Notes under the pieces: model-generated
What the model was told of the DNA's origin: nothing
What the model saw: only the letters and a program-made list of their open reading frames with translations
Database searches by the model: none
From: CAYWVR01 sp964461715
GTDB taxonomy: Bacteria > Planctomycetota > Phycisphaerae > FEN-1346
Length of the DNA stretch: 64,000 nt
Direction: 5' to 3'
Assembly (NCBI GenBank): GCA_964461715.1
Contig: CAYWVR010000009.1
Span: 1-64,000, forward strand
Position numbers and translations under genes: made by a program
In this document: positions 50,407 to 58,877 of the stretch, in pieces
Layout of the letters: every line of letters begins with the position of its first letter
Numbering within the stretch: the stretch's first letter is position 1

Positions 50407-50988
50407 TCACAGCGCGACGAACGTTACGGCCAGGGCCATCAAGACCACCCCGCCCGCGATCTCGGCCGGGCGGCCGATGCGGCGGCCAAGGCGCTTGCCG
50501 AGGGCGATGCCCGCCAGGACCATGCCGGCCGCTACCAGGCCGATCAAGACGCTCGCCGCCCAGATTCCCTTGCCCCCCTCCAGGCCCAGCGACACGCCCA
50601 CAAGCAGGGCGTCGAGGCTCGTGGCCACCGACAGGACCATCAGCGACCAGCCGCGCGTCGGGTCTCGGTGGAAATGGTCCTCCTCCCACTCGGCCGTCCG
50701 TTCCGCGACGATCCCCGGATGAGACCGCAGGGCCTCCAGGAGCATCTTCGCCCCGATCCCGAAGACCAAGGCCGCCGCGATCCACGCCCCCCATGCCGCC
50801 ACCAAACCCGCCACCTGCTGACCGGCCGCATAGCCCGCGAGCGGCATGAGAAACTGCAAGAGCCCCATGTGCCACGCGAGCCGGAACCGCTGCCGGGGCC
50901 CGTGCCAGCGGACCCCCACCGCCGCCGCCACGCTCATCGCGTCGGCCCCCAGTCCGACCGCCAGCCCCAGGATGCCGAGCCAAGCCAT
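50407..50988 (-). CDS. mntP: Manganese efflux pump MntP
   Basis: The 193-residue membrane protein has six helices and the two MntP signatures: GLGADAMSVAAAVG near the N-terminus and LSVATSLDALLVGVSLG in the middle, with the Asp residues that bind Mn2+. A His-containing loop (EEDHFHRDP) joins the halves. The -10 box lies only six bases before the ATG, so there is no leader for a yybP-type riboswitch. It exports Mn2+. Confidence 0.93.
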   Translation of the reverse strand: MAWLGILGLAVGLGADAMSVAAAVGVRWHGPRQRFRLAWHMGLLQFLMPLAGYAAGQQVAGLVAAWGAWIAAALVFGIGAKMLLEALRSHPGIVAERTAEWEEDHFHRDPTRGWSLMVLSVATSLDALLVGVSLGLEGGKGIWAASVLIGLVAAGMVLAGIALGKRLGRRIGRPAEIAGGVVLMALAVTFVAL

Positions 50989-50994
50989 ACCCGG

Positions 50995-51023
50995 AGCCTA
51001 GCCTCCGCGGCCCCGACGGGCAA
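50995..51023 (-). promoter_or_regulatory. Promoter of mntP (leaderless type)
   Basis: On the minus strand TTGCCC (51023-51018), 17 bases, TAGGCT (51000-50995), six bases before ATG 50988. Confidence 0.45.
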
Positions 51024-51041
51024 GTGCCGGGGCGAAACCGG

Positions 51042-51070
51042 TTGAAAGCCGGCCGGGCGCTCGATAGGGT
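51042..51070 (+). promoter_or_regulatory. Candidate promoter of the alpha-mannosidase gene
   Basis: TTGAAA (51042-51047), 17 bases, TAGGGT (51065-51070), 64 bases upstream of the start. The -10 is weak. Confidence 0.4.
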
Positions 51071-51133
51071 GATGCCCTTCGTCTGGGCGATGCCCTCCGG
51101 GGGAACCGGGTGGGGCGACCAAGGGGACAGGGC

Positions 51134-54082
51134 ATGAGCGCGAACGTCGACATCAATGAAGTCATGGATCGCTGGCGCATGGGCGTCAAGCGGAAGAAGC
51201 GGGGTCTGGCGAGCTTCGCGGAACGCATCGAGCTTCGCCTCCAGACCATCGCCGACGCCATGCTGCCCCAGCGCGTGCCCCTCGATGGATGGGAGAAGCG
51301 CGAGGGCTACTACCGCGGGCCCGGCGAGTACGAGTGGATCGACGAGGCCTTCCGCCCCGTCCGCATCGGCGACACTTGGGGCCGCGAAGACTCCAGCGCC
51401 CTCTGGCGATGCACCGCCACGGTTCCCGAGGCGTTCAAGGGCCAGCGCGTCCTCCTTCGCGTCTTCATCGGCGGCGACGCCCTTCTGCGCGTCGACGGGC
51501 GCCCGTTCCACGGCCTGGACTGGTTCCATCACGAGGTGCCGCTCCTGGCGAAGGCGAAGGGCGGCGAGACGCTCGAGCTCGAGATCGAGTCCTACATCGC
51601 CTGGCACGCCGAGAAACGCTTTCCGCATACGTTCGCCCTCTCGGAGCTCGCCACCGTCGACGAGGAGATCGAGCGGGCCTACTGGGACCTGAAGGCGGCC
51701 GTCAAGGCCCTCGACCTCGATCCCATGGATTCGAAGCTCCAGGAGTTCCTGAGCACGCGGATCTGGGAGGCGCTGAAGCTTGTACCCCTGGAGGCGGAGA
51801 GCTCCGAGGCCATGCGCGAGGCCATCCTGGCCGCCGGGGCCCGGGTCCGTCGCGACGTCTACGAGAGCGACCGGTTCCGCGGCGAGGGGCTCATGCACCT
51901 GGTGGGCCATTCGCACCTCGACATCGTTTTCATGTGGCCCTACAAGGAGTTCATCCGCAAGATCGGCCGTACCCACGCCACCATGCTCCGGATGATGGAG
52001 CAGTACCCGGAGTTCACCTTCTCGCAGAGCCAGGCGAAACTCTACGCGGACATGAAGCGCTACTTCCCCGAGATGTACGAGGAGGTGAAGCGGCGCGTGG
52101 CGGAGGGGCGGTGGGAGCTGACCGGGGCCTTCTGGGTCGAGCCCGACTGCAACCTTATCTCCGGCGAATCATTCGTCCGCCAGATCCTCCACGGCCAGAA
52201 GTTCTTTGAGGCCGAGTTCGGTCGCCGCGCCGAGAGCTGCTGGCAGCCGGACGTCTTCGGCCTCTCCTGGGCCATGCCCCAGATTCTCGCCCGCAGCGGC
52301 CTGAAGTACTTCCTGACGAACAAGATGGTCATCTGGAACGACACGAACCCGTGGACGCGGCACACGTTCTGGTGGGAGGGCATGGACGGGTCGCGGGTGC
52401 TCGCGATCGTCCCGCCCGGCCATTTCATCGGTACCGTCGAGCCCGACATCATGGATCGCCAGTGGCGGAGCTTCTCCGACAAGGCCGCCGTCGGCGAGAC
52501 GCTTCATGTCTATGGCTGGGGCGACGGGGGCGGCGGGCCCGACCCGGAGATGGTCGAGTGCGGCCGTCGCTACGCCGACTTCCCCGGCCTCGTGCCCACG
52601 CGGTTCGCCACGGCCGAGGGAGCCTTCGCCCGTATCCTCGAAAAGGCCGAGGCCACCGACCAGCTCCCCGTCCTCAAGGATGAGCTTTACCTCGAGGCCC
52701 ACCGGGGCACGTTCACGAACAAGGGGCGCCTGAAGAAACTCAACCGGCGGCTCGAGCTTCTCTACCGCGCGGCCGAGATGCTGGCGGCCTTCGCCTGGGT
52801 CGAGGGCCGCGAGTACCCCGCCGCCCGCCTCCGGGAGGGATGGGAGGAGTTGCTGACGAGCCAGTTCCACGACTCGCTGCCTGGCACGCACATCCCGGAG
52901 GTCACCGTCGACATGCTCCGCGACTACGCCGCCATCCGCGCCACCGGCGAGGGCGTCCAGGGCGACGCCCTGGGCATGCTCCTCGGCCCGCCCGCCGCGA
53001 CGCCGAAGGCCCTGGTGGCCGTGAACACGTTGGCCCAGTCGCGCTGCGACCTTCTCTCCGTCCCGGCCGACCTCCTCGGCGACGAGGCCCTGGCCGACGC
53101 CGAGGAAGGGACGCTCGCGCAGCAGCGCGTCACCGACCTCGACGGCACGGAGCGCGTCCTCGTGAACGCGGGCGAGGTGCCCGGCGTCGGATATCGCGCC
53201 TTCAACGTGGTCGAGGGCGGCAAGACGCCCGACGCAGGGGAGAGCGGCGGCTTCACCGTGACGGAACGGACGCTCGAGAACGCGCTGCTCCGGGCCGAGC
53301 TCAACGATGCGGGCGAGCTGGTCTCCCTCTTCGACAAGGAGCACGGCCGCGAGGTCCTCGCCCCCGGCGAGGCCGGCAACCGGTTCCAGCTCTACGAGGA
53401 CATGCCCGGCCGGTACGAGGCGTGGGACATCGCCGCCTCCTACGTCGACCACCCCGTGCCGCTCGGCGGCAAGGCGACGCTCCGCGTGGACGAGACAGGG
53501 CCGCTGCGCGCATCGCTCCTTCTGGAGCGGTCGATTGCCGCCTCGACGCTCCGGCAGCGGATCAGCCTCGAAGCCGGGAGCCGCATGCTCACCTTCGAGA
53601 CGGAGATCGACTGGCGCGAGCGGCGGCGGCTCCTCAAGGTCGCGTTCCCCGTCGACGTCCGCAGCCTGGCGGCAACCTACGACATCGCCTTCGGCAACAT
53701 GGAGCGGCCGACGCACCGCAACGACCCGGTGGCGGCGGCGAAGTTCGAGGTCCCCGCCCACCTTTGGGCCGACCTCTCGCAGGCCGACTACGGCGTCAGC
53801 CTCCTGAACGATTGCAAGTACGGCCACGAGACCCACGGTCACGTGATGCGGCTGACGCTCCTGAAGGGCTCGACCTACCCTGACCCNNNNNNNNNNNNNN
53901 NNNNNNNNNNNNNNNNNNNNNNNNNNNNNNNNNNNNNNNNNNNNNNNNNNNNNNNNNNNNNNNNNNNNNNNNNNNNNNNNNNNNNNATGGAGACGAAGGA
54001 AGGGCCGCTCGAGGTCGAGGGGGGCGAGGTCCCCTTCGTCGCCCGCCCATACGAGATTCTGACCGTCCGCGTGGCGTTCTAG
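51134..54082 (+). CDS. Alpha-mannosidase, glycoside hydrolase family 38 (interrupted by assembly gap)
   Basis: The 917 codons before the gap hold an N-terminal beta domain, the GH38 catalytic barrel and the start of the C-terminal domain. Zinc-site LVGHSHLDIVFMWP (His259, His261, Asp263), the nucleophile in CWQPDVFGLSWAMPQI (Asp373), and WGDGGGGPDPEM are clear. Thirty-one codons after the gap (ending RPYEILTVRVAF) match the family's C-terminus. A family member would have roughly 100 or more residues here, so the real gap is probably longer than 100 bases. ATG 51134 follows GGGGACAGG. It hydrolyses alpha-mannosides. The stop overlaps the dnaE stop in the palindrome CTAG. Confidence 0.93.
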   Translation: MSANVDINEVMDRWRMGVKRKKRGLASFAERIELRLQTIADAMLPQRVPLDGWEKREGYYRGPGEYEWIDEAFRPVRIGDTWGREDSSALWRCTATVPEAFKGQRVLLRVFIGGDALLRVDGRPFHGLDWFHHEVPLLAKAKGGETLELEIESYIAWHAEKRFPHTFALSELATVDEEIERAYWDLKAAVKALDLDPMDSKLQEFLSTRIWEALKLVPLEAESSEAMREAILAAGARVRRDVYESDRFRGEGLMHLVGHSHLDIVFMWPYKEFIRKIGRTHATMLRMMEQYPEFTFSQSQAKLYADMKRYFPEMYEEVKRRVAEGRWELTGAFWVEPDCNLISGESFVRQILHGQKFFEAEFGRRAESCWQPDVFGLSWAMPQILARSGLKYFLTNKMVIWNDTNPWTRHTFWWEGMDGSRVLAIVPPGHFIGTVEPDIMDRQWRSFSDKAAVGETLHVYGWGDGGGGPDPEMVECGRRYADFPGLVPTRFATAEGAFARILEKAEATDQLPVLKDELYLEAHRGTFTNKGRLKKLNRRLELLYRAAEMLAAFAWVEGREYPAARLREGWEELLTSQFHDSLPGTHIPEVTVDMLRDYAAIRATGEGVQGDALGMLLGPPAATPKALVAVNTLAQSRCDLLSVPADLLGDEALADAEEGTLAQQRVTDLDGTERVLVNAGEVPGVGYRAFNVVEGGKTPDAGESGGFTVTERTLENALLRAELNDAGELVSLFDKEHGREVLAPGEAGNRFQLYEDMPGRYEAWDIAASYVDHPVPLGGKATLRVDETGPLRASLLLERSIAASTLRQRISLEAGSRMLTFETEIDWRERRRLLKVAFPVDVRSLAATYDIAFGNMERPTHRNDPVAAAKFEVPAHLWADLSQADYGVSLLNDCKYGHETHGHVMRLTLLKGSTYPDXXXXXXXXXXXXXXXXXXXXXXXXXXXXXXXXXXMETKEGPLEVEGGEVPFVARPYEILTVRVAF
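53887..53986. other. Assembly gap (100 N)
   Basis: There are exactly 100 N's, the usual placeholder for a scaffold gap of unknown size. It interrupts the mannosidase coding region. The frame continues across, but one time in three this happens by chance. Confidence 0.99.
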
Positions 54083-57000
54083 ACCGGATTCCCACTGAAG
54101 CGAGGTAGACGCCGTGGCCCTTCACATGGAATAGGCGAGACGAGGACCAGATCCGTCACCTTCAGCGACACGGCCCCGTAGTGGTCCTCGACGGTCCCGG
54201 TGACGCGGTACGGCCCGCGCGTCGTCAGGCGGCCCCCGAGCCGCTGGTAGGCGTTGGGCAGGAGGACGGCCTCGACGACGCCGCTCGTATCTTCGAGGCT
54301 GATAAACTTCATGAACTCGCCATGTTTTGTGCGGGCCCGGCGTTCGGCGAAGAGCACGCCGCAAACGGTCACCGCCTCTCCGCCGCGCCCCGCGAGGTCC
54401 GCAAGTGGCGTCACGTTCCCATTGAGGCCGAGGAGCGGCCCGTAGACCTCCATCGGCCCGGCCGAGGGTGTGAGGCCCCCCAGGGCGTAGAGCTCCGCCT
54501 GGAGCTTCTGGAGGGGCGTATAGTCCGGGAGGTCGAGGGGGGCGGGGGCCGGCGCGGGCGCCGCGAAGAGCCGTCCCGCCTCGGCCGCCTCCGCCGGGCG
54601 CGAGGCCAGGGCGTGGACCTGCCAGAGGGCGGCGGCGCGGCCGTCGACGAGACCGTCGAACGCCCCGGCCAGGGCGAGGTTCTCCAACTCCTCGCGCGAA
54701 AGCTTCACGCGCGCCACGACGTCCGCCACGGAGGCGAACGGCCCGTGCGCCTCGCGGGCTTCGAGAATCCCCCGCATCGACCGTTGCCCCAGGCCCCGCA
54801 CGTCCATGAGGCTGATGCGAAGACCGACCCGCCCCTCGGCGAGCCGCTCGCTCGTTGGCTCGACGCCGGAGACGTTGACGTCCGGCCCGAGCACCGCGAC
54901 GCCCCGCCGCCGCGCGTCCTCCACGTACGTCCGCCGCTCGTAGTAGCCGGACTGGTTCGCGAGCACGGCGGCGACGAACTCGGCCGGATAGTGGGCCCTG
55001 AGGTATGTCGCGCGGTAGGCGATCTCGCCGTAGGTCGAGGCGTGGGCCTTGCAGTAGGAGTACGCGGCAAACTGGGCGAGGCGCTCCCAGAGGGTCTCGG
55101 CGTCGGGGCGGCGGGCCCCGTCGGCAATGGCCCTGCGGATGAATCGTGTCCGCCAGTCCTCCCGCGCCGATGGTGCGACGCCCTTCGCCAGGTCTTTCCG
55201 GAGCCGGTCGCCCTCGGCGAGCGTGAATCCGGCCACGGCGTGGGCCACGCGGATCACGTCCTCCTGATAGAGCATCACGCCGTAGGTCGATCCCAGCACC
55301 TCCTTGAGCGCGGGATGCAGATACTCGGGGGCCTCCAGGCCGCGCCGCCGCCGCACGAAACGGTCCTTCATCCCGCTCGAAGCCGGCCCGGGGCGGATGA
55401 GCGAGAGGCCGAGGATCACGTCCGTCCGCTCCCGGGCCTCCATCATCTTCAGGAGGTTCCGCATCCCGGGCGACTCGATCTGGAAGCACCCGAAGGTGTC
55501 GCCCTTCGCCAGGAGCGCCGCCGTCTTGGGGTCGCCGTCCTCGATGGCCATCGGATCGATTCTCACGCCCCGCGTCTTCTCGATCTCCCGGACGGCCGTG
55601 GCGAGGATCGAGAGCGATCGCTGGGCCAGGAGGTCCATCTTCACCAGGCCCAGTGCCTTGACGGCGTCCGCTTCCGGCTGCGTGATGACGACGCCTTTCG
55701 TCGCGACCTGGAGGGGGAGGTGGTCGGTCAGCGGCCGGTCCGCGATCACCAGCCCGCCGACATGGACGCTCAGGTGGCGGGGCAGGCTGTCGAGGGCGGC
55801 GGCGATCTCGATTACCCGCGCCACGTCCGTCCGGCCGACGGGGAAGTCGCGGCACTCGGGGAACGAGAGGACGGCGTCGCGGATGCCCGCGGCCGAGAAG
55901 TATGGCAGCCGACGCGACAGGCGGTCCACCTCCGCGGGCGGCAGGCCGTGGGCTTTGGCCACCTCCCGGAACGCGCTTTTGGCCTTGAACGTCTGGTGCG
56001 TCGAGATCATCGCCACGCGGTCGTGGCCGTAGGTGTCGTAGACGTGCTTGATGACCTCGTCGCGAGCCCGCCAGCAGATATCCAGGTCGATGTCCGGACA
56101 GTCGGCCCGCTCCAGATTCAGGAACCGTTCGAAGAGGAGGCCGTACTTCAGGGGATCGACGCCCGAGAGGCCCAGGGCATAGGCCACCAGGCTCCCGGCC
56201 GCCGATCCCCGCCCCACGCACGGGATGTCCCGCGTCTGCATCCACGCGACGATCTCGTGCATGATGAGAAAGTAGTCCGCGAAGCCGAGACGATCGATGA
56301 CCGCCAACTCCTTTTCCAGCCGCGCGACGGCCTCCGGCCGCAGGGGTCGAATCCGGCGCCTGAGGCCCGCGAAGGCCAGCTTTGCGAGGTGCGAGTACGA
56401 CGTCTCGTCCTCCGGCAGGTCCGCCCGCGGAAAAATCGGCCGCCCCAGCGGAAGCTCCAGCCGGCAATCCGCCGCGATGCGGACCGTGTTCAGGGCCGCC
56501 TCCGGATACCGGGTCGAGAGCGCGGCCATCTCCTCGGGCCCCTTGAGATACGCCTTCGGGTGGGCCAGCGCGTGCGGGGCGACGTCGGCCACGGTTGAGA
56601 GGGTGTCGATGGCCCGGAGGGTGCGGTGAGCCCGGTAGCGGCCGGGGGCATGGAAGGCGACGGCGCCGCTCGCGGCCAGGGGGACGCGCCGCTTCGAGGC
56701 GGCCCGCGCGAGGCCCGCGTTCCGCAGACGCGTCGAACGGTCGCCGAACTCCTCCACCAGCGCAAAGAGCCGCCCCTCCGGCATGCGCCCGTCCAGCCGC
56801 GCCAGAAGCGCGGCATCCGGGACGAGGACGTAGACGTCCTCGTGATCGGCCGCCAGCGCTTCGGCCAGGTCGAACGCCGGGACGAGATGCCGCGCGGTCG
56901 TCAACCGGCACAGGGTCCGGTAGCCCCCCCGGTTCCGTGCCAGACACACCGCCCGCGCGGGCGTCGCGGTGCCTCGCTTCGGGTCGACCGCGTCCTCCGC

Positions 57001-57231
57001 CTCGACCAGCTCGACGCCGAGGATGGGTTCGAGGCCCGCTTCCTTCGCCTGCTGATAATAGAGGACGGACCCGTAGAGTCCGTTCCGGTCCGTGAGGGCC
57101 ATCGTGCGGTAGCCGAGGCCGAGGGCGGTGCGGATCAGCTCCTCGAGGCGGCTCGCACCGAACAGGTGCGAGTGGGCGCTGCGCACGTGAAGGGGAACGT
57201 AGCCGCTCCCCGTCGAACGTTTCGACGACAT
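54079..57231 (-). CDS. dnaE2: DNA polymerase III alpha-type polymerase, DnaE2/ImuC-like
   Basis: The 1050-residue protein has a PHP domain, polymerase core, HhH and OB regions. The catalytic CPDIDLDICWRARDEV (Asp380, 382, 384 region) and VKMDLLAQRSL carry the acidic residues. In the PHP motif the first HxH reads His15-Val-Arg17, so proofreading by PHP is probably lost. Length (about 1050 rather than 1160) and GLYGSVLYYQQAKEAGLEPI suit error-prone DnaE2 polymerases. The OB region ends near VEDHYGAVSLKVTDLVLV. It lies after dinB with a small gene between, which favours a translesion role. The symbol is a best guess; replicative DnaE cannot be excluded. Confidence 0.85.
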   Translation of the reverse strand: MSSKRSTGSGYVPLHVRSAHSHLFGASRLEELIRTALGLGYRTMALTDRNGLYGSVLYYQQAKEAGLEPILGVELVEAEDAVDPKRGTATPARAVCLARNRGGYRTLCRLTTARHLVPAFDLAEALAADHEDVYVLVPDAALLARLDGRMPEGRLFALVEEFGDRSTRLRNAGLARAASKRRVPLAASGAVAFHAPGRYRAHRTLRAIDTLSTVADVAPHALAHPKAYLKGPEEMAALSTRYPEAALNTVRIAADCRLELPLGRPIFPRADLPEDETSYSHLAKLAFAGLRRRIRPLRPEAVARLEKELAVIDRLGFADYFLIMHEIVAWMQTRDIPCVGRGSAAGSLVAYALGLSGVDPLKYGLLFERFLNLERADCPDIDLDICWRARDEVIKHVYDTYGHDRVAMISTHQTFKAKSAFREVAKAHGLPPAEVDRLSRRLPYFSAAGIRDAVLSFPECRDFPVGRTDVARVIEIAAALDSLPRHLSVHVGGLVIADRPLTDHLPLQVATKGVVITQPEADAVKALGLVKMDLLAQRSLSILATAVREIEKTRGVRIDPMAIEDGDPKTAALLAKGDTFGCFQIESPGMRNLLKMMEARERTDVILGLSLIRPGPASSGMKDRFVRRRRGLEAPEYLHPALKEVLGSTYGVMLYQEDVIRVAHAVAGFTLAEGDRLRKDLAKGVAPSAREDWRTRFIRRAIADGARRPDAETLWERLAQFAAYSYCKAHASTYGEIAYRATYLRAHYPAEFVAAVLANQSGYYERRTYVEDARRRGVAVLGPDVNVSGVEPTSERLAEGRVGLRISLMDVRGLGQRSMRGILEAREAHGPFASVADVVARVKLSREELENLALAGAFDGLVDGRAAALWQVHALASRPAEAAEAGRLFAAPAPAPAPLDLPDYTPLQKLQAELYALGGLTPSAGPMEVYGPLLGLNGNVTPLADLAGRGGEAVTVCGVLFAERRARTKHGEFMKFISLEDTSGVVEAVLLPNAYQRLGGRLTTRGPYRVTGTVEDHYGAVSLKVTDLVLVSPIPCEGPRRLPRFSGNPV

Positions 57232-57267
57232 CTCATCCGTCCATCCCCGTGCCGCTGAGCGTGCGGA

Positions 57268-57468
57268 TTAGAAAGCGTCCCTCCACGCGTCGACCTTCGC
57301 GGGGTCGGCGTCGAGACGGTCCAGTTTGTCAGCAAACGAGGCGAGGATCGAGCGTCCGCCGACCCGAAAGGTCCTCGACGTGGCTCTTGGCCACGCCTCC
57401 CGGCCTTTCGGGCCTGCGTCCTTGCCCTCGACCTTCTCGCGCGACCTCGCGACGAACGGGTCATGCAA
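57268..57468 (-). CDS. Small hypothetical protein between dinB and dnaE
   Basis: The 66-residue frame starts at TTG 57468 and ends 36 bases before dnaE, 20 bases after dinB. It is Arg/Lys/Asp rich (RSREKVEGKDAGPKGREAW; FADKLDRLDADPAKVDAWRD). About 80 percent of third positions are G or C, as in the real genes here. No ribosome site is clear and no family was recognised. It occupies the place where imuA lies in other mutasome operons but is far too short to be ImuA. Coding status is uncertain. Confidence 0.45.
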   Translation of the reverse strand: MHDPFVARSREKVEGKDAGPKGREAWPRATSRTFRVGGRSILASFADKLDRLDADPAKVDAWRDAF

Positions 57469-57488
57469 CCGCTTCTAAGCCGCCCATT

Positions 57489-58742
57489 CTACCGGGACAG
57501 GCACGCCGTGCGAAGCTTGAAGCCGTGCGTGTCGCGCCGGTGCGTCGGCAGCAACTCGACGGCGCGGCCGGTCACCAGGGCGCCGAAACCGAAGCGGTCG
57601 CGGATCCGGTCGACGGAGCGGTAGTAGCCCGCGCGGCGGCGATACCGGCCCTCGTCGAAGAGGCCCATCTGCCTGCCGTTGGGGGCGAAGTTCGAGAGGA
57701 CCACGCCCACCAGCCGGATTCCCACCCGCCGTGTGTGCACCTTGTCAAACAGCTCCGCCGCCACCGGCCAGAACGCGTCGTCGTGGTCCGAGAGGGTCGC
57801 CAGGCTCCGGCTCCGGAGGACCGTCCGGAAGTCGGCGTAGCGGACCTTGACCGTGACTGTGCGGGCGAGGCGACGGTTGTCGCGAAGCTGGCGGCAGGCC
57901 CGCTCCAGGAGGTACGAGAGCATGGCCTTCAGGGCCGCCCGATCGATGAGGTCGGACTCGAAGGTGGTCTCGCGGCTGATGCTCTTGGCGTCGCCGGCGC
58001 CGGCGGAGACGGGCGTGGGGTCCTCGCCGCGCGCCCGGGCGACCAGCGCCTCGCCCGCCGGACCGAACTGGTCGACGAGGGCCTCGACGGGGACGCGGGC
58101 CAGGTCGCCGATCGTGTGGAGGTTGTACTGGGCCAGGCGCGCCGCGGTCTTGGGACCGACGCCGGGCAAGTCCTTCAGCGGCAGGGGGCCGAGGAAGGCC
58201 CGTTCGCCGCCCGGCTTGACCCATGCCACGCCGCCCGGCTTCGCGTAGTCGCTCGCGATCTTGGCGACGAGGCGGCTCGTGCCGGCCCCGACGGAGACCC
58301 CCAGGCCCGTGGCCTCGAGAATCGCGTCGCGGAGGTGCTCGGCCACCTCCACCGGCCAGCCTGCGCATCCGGGACGGATGAGCCCCGTTGTCTCGTAGAG
58401 CCGTCGGCATCCTGTCACGTCGAGGTACGCCTCGTCCAGCGAGACGGGCTCGGTGAGGGGGGTGTAGCGGCGGCAAACGTCCATCATGGCGTTGGAGAAG
58501 CGGCGGTAGGCGTGGAAGTCGCCCCGGAGGAAGACGGCCTCCGGACAGAGGTCCGCAGCCTGGCGGATGGGCATGGCCGTCTTGACGCCGCGCGCCCGGG
58601 CCTCGTAGCTCGCCGAGGCCACGACACTGCGGTCCGTGACGGCCCCGCCGACGATGACAGGCCGGCCCTTCAGCTCCGGCCGCATCACCTGCTCGGCCTG
58701 GGCGAAGAAGGCGTCGATGTCCACCAGAAGAATGGCCCGCAT
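57489..58742 (-). CDS. dinB: Y-family DNA polymerase IV
   Basis: The 417-residue protein has the catalytic LLVDIDAFFAQAEQ (Asp8), YTPLTEPVSLDEAYLDVT (Asp103, Glu104), the palm and finger regions, a tandem HhH thumb (LPGVGPKTAARLAQYNLHTI) and the little finger. Acidic residues are intact, so it is an active translesion polymerase, unlike ImuB. Near residue 360 QMGLFDE is a clamp-binding motif. AGGAG precedes the ATG by about ten bases. Order dinB, small gene, dnaE suggests a translesion unit. No LexA site was recognised in the 135 bases upstream. Confidence 0.95.
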   Translation of the reverse strand: MRAILLVDIDAFFAQAEQVMRPELKGRPVIVGGAVTDRSVVASASYEARARGVKTAMPIRQAADLCPEAVFLRGDFHAYRRFSNAMMDVCRRYTPLTEPVSLDEAYLDVTGCRRLYETTGLIRPGCAGWPVEVAEHLRDAILEATGLGVSVGAGTSRLVAKIASDYAKPGGVAWVKPGGERAFLGPLPLKDLPGVGPKTAARLAQYNLHTIGDLARVPVEALVDQFGPAGEALVARARGEDPTPVSAGAGDAKSISRETTFESDLIDRAALKAMLSYLLERACRQLRDNRRLARTVTVKVRYADFRTVLRSRSLATLSDHDDAFWPVAAELFDKVHTRRVGIRLVGVVLSNFAPNGRQMGLFDEGRYRRRAGYYRSVDRIRDRFGFGALVTGRAVELLPTHRRDTHGFKLRTACLSR

Positions 58743-58877
58743 GACTGTGACGCTCCTGTCCTTCGGGGCGTCCGACCGCTCGAACGCCCTTCATCAGGGT
58801 ACCCTAACAAGTACCGAACGTCCAGGGAAAAATCGGTCGATGGGCCGAAAAAACATGAGCCGAAAAGACCCGGAAGA

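Noticed and set aside
50989..51060. yybP-type manganese riboswitch before mntP
   Set aside because: The -10 box lies six bases before the ATG, leaving no leader RNA.
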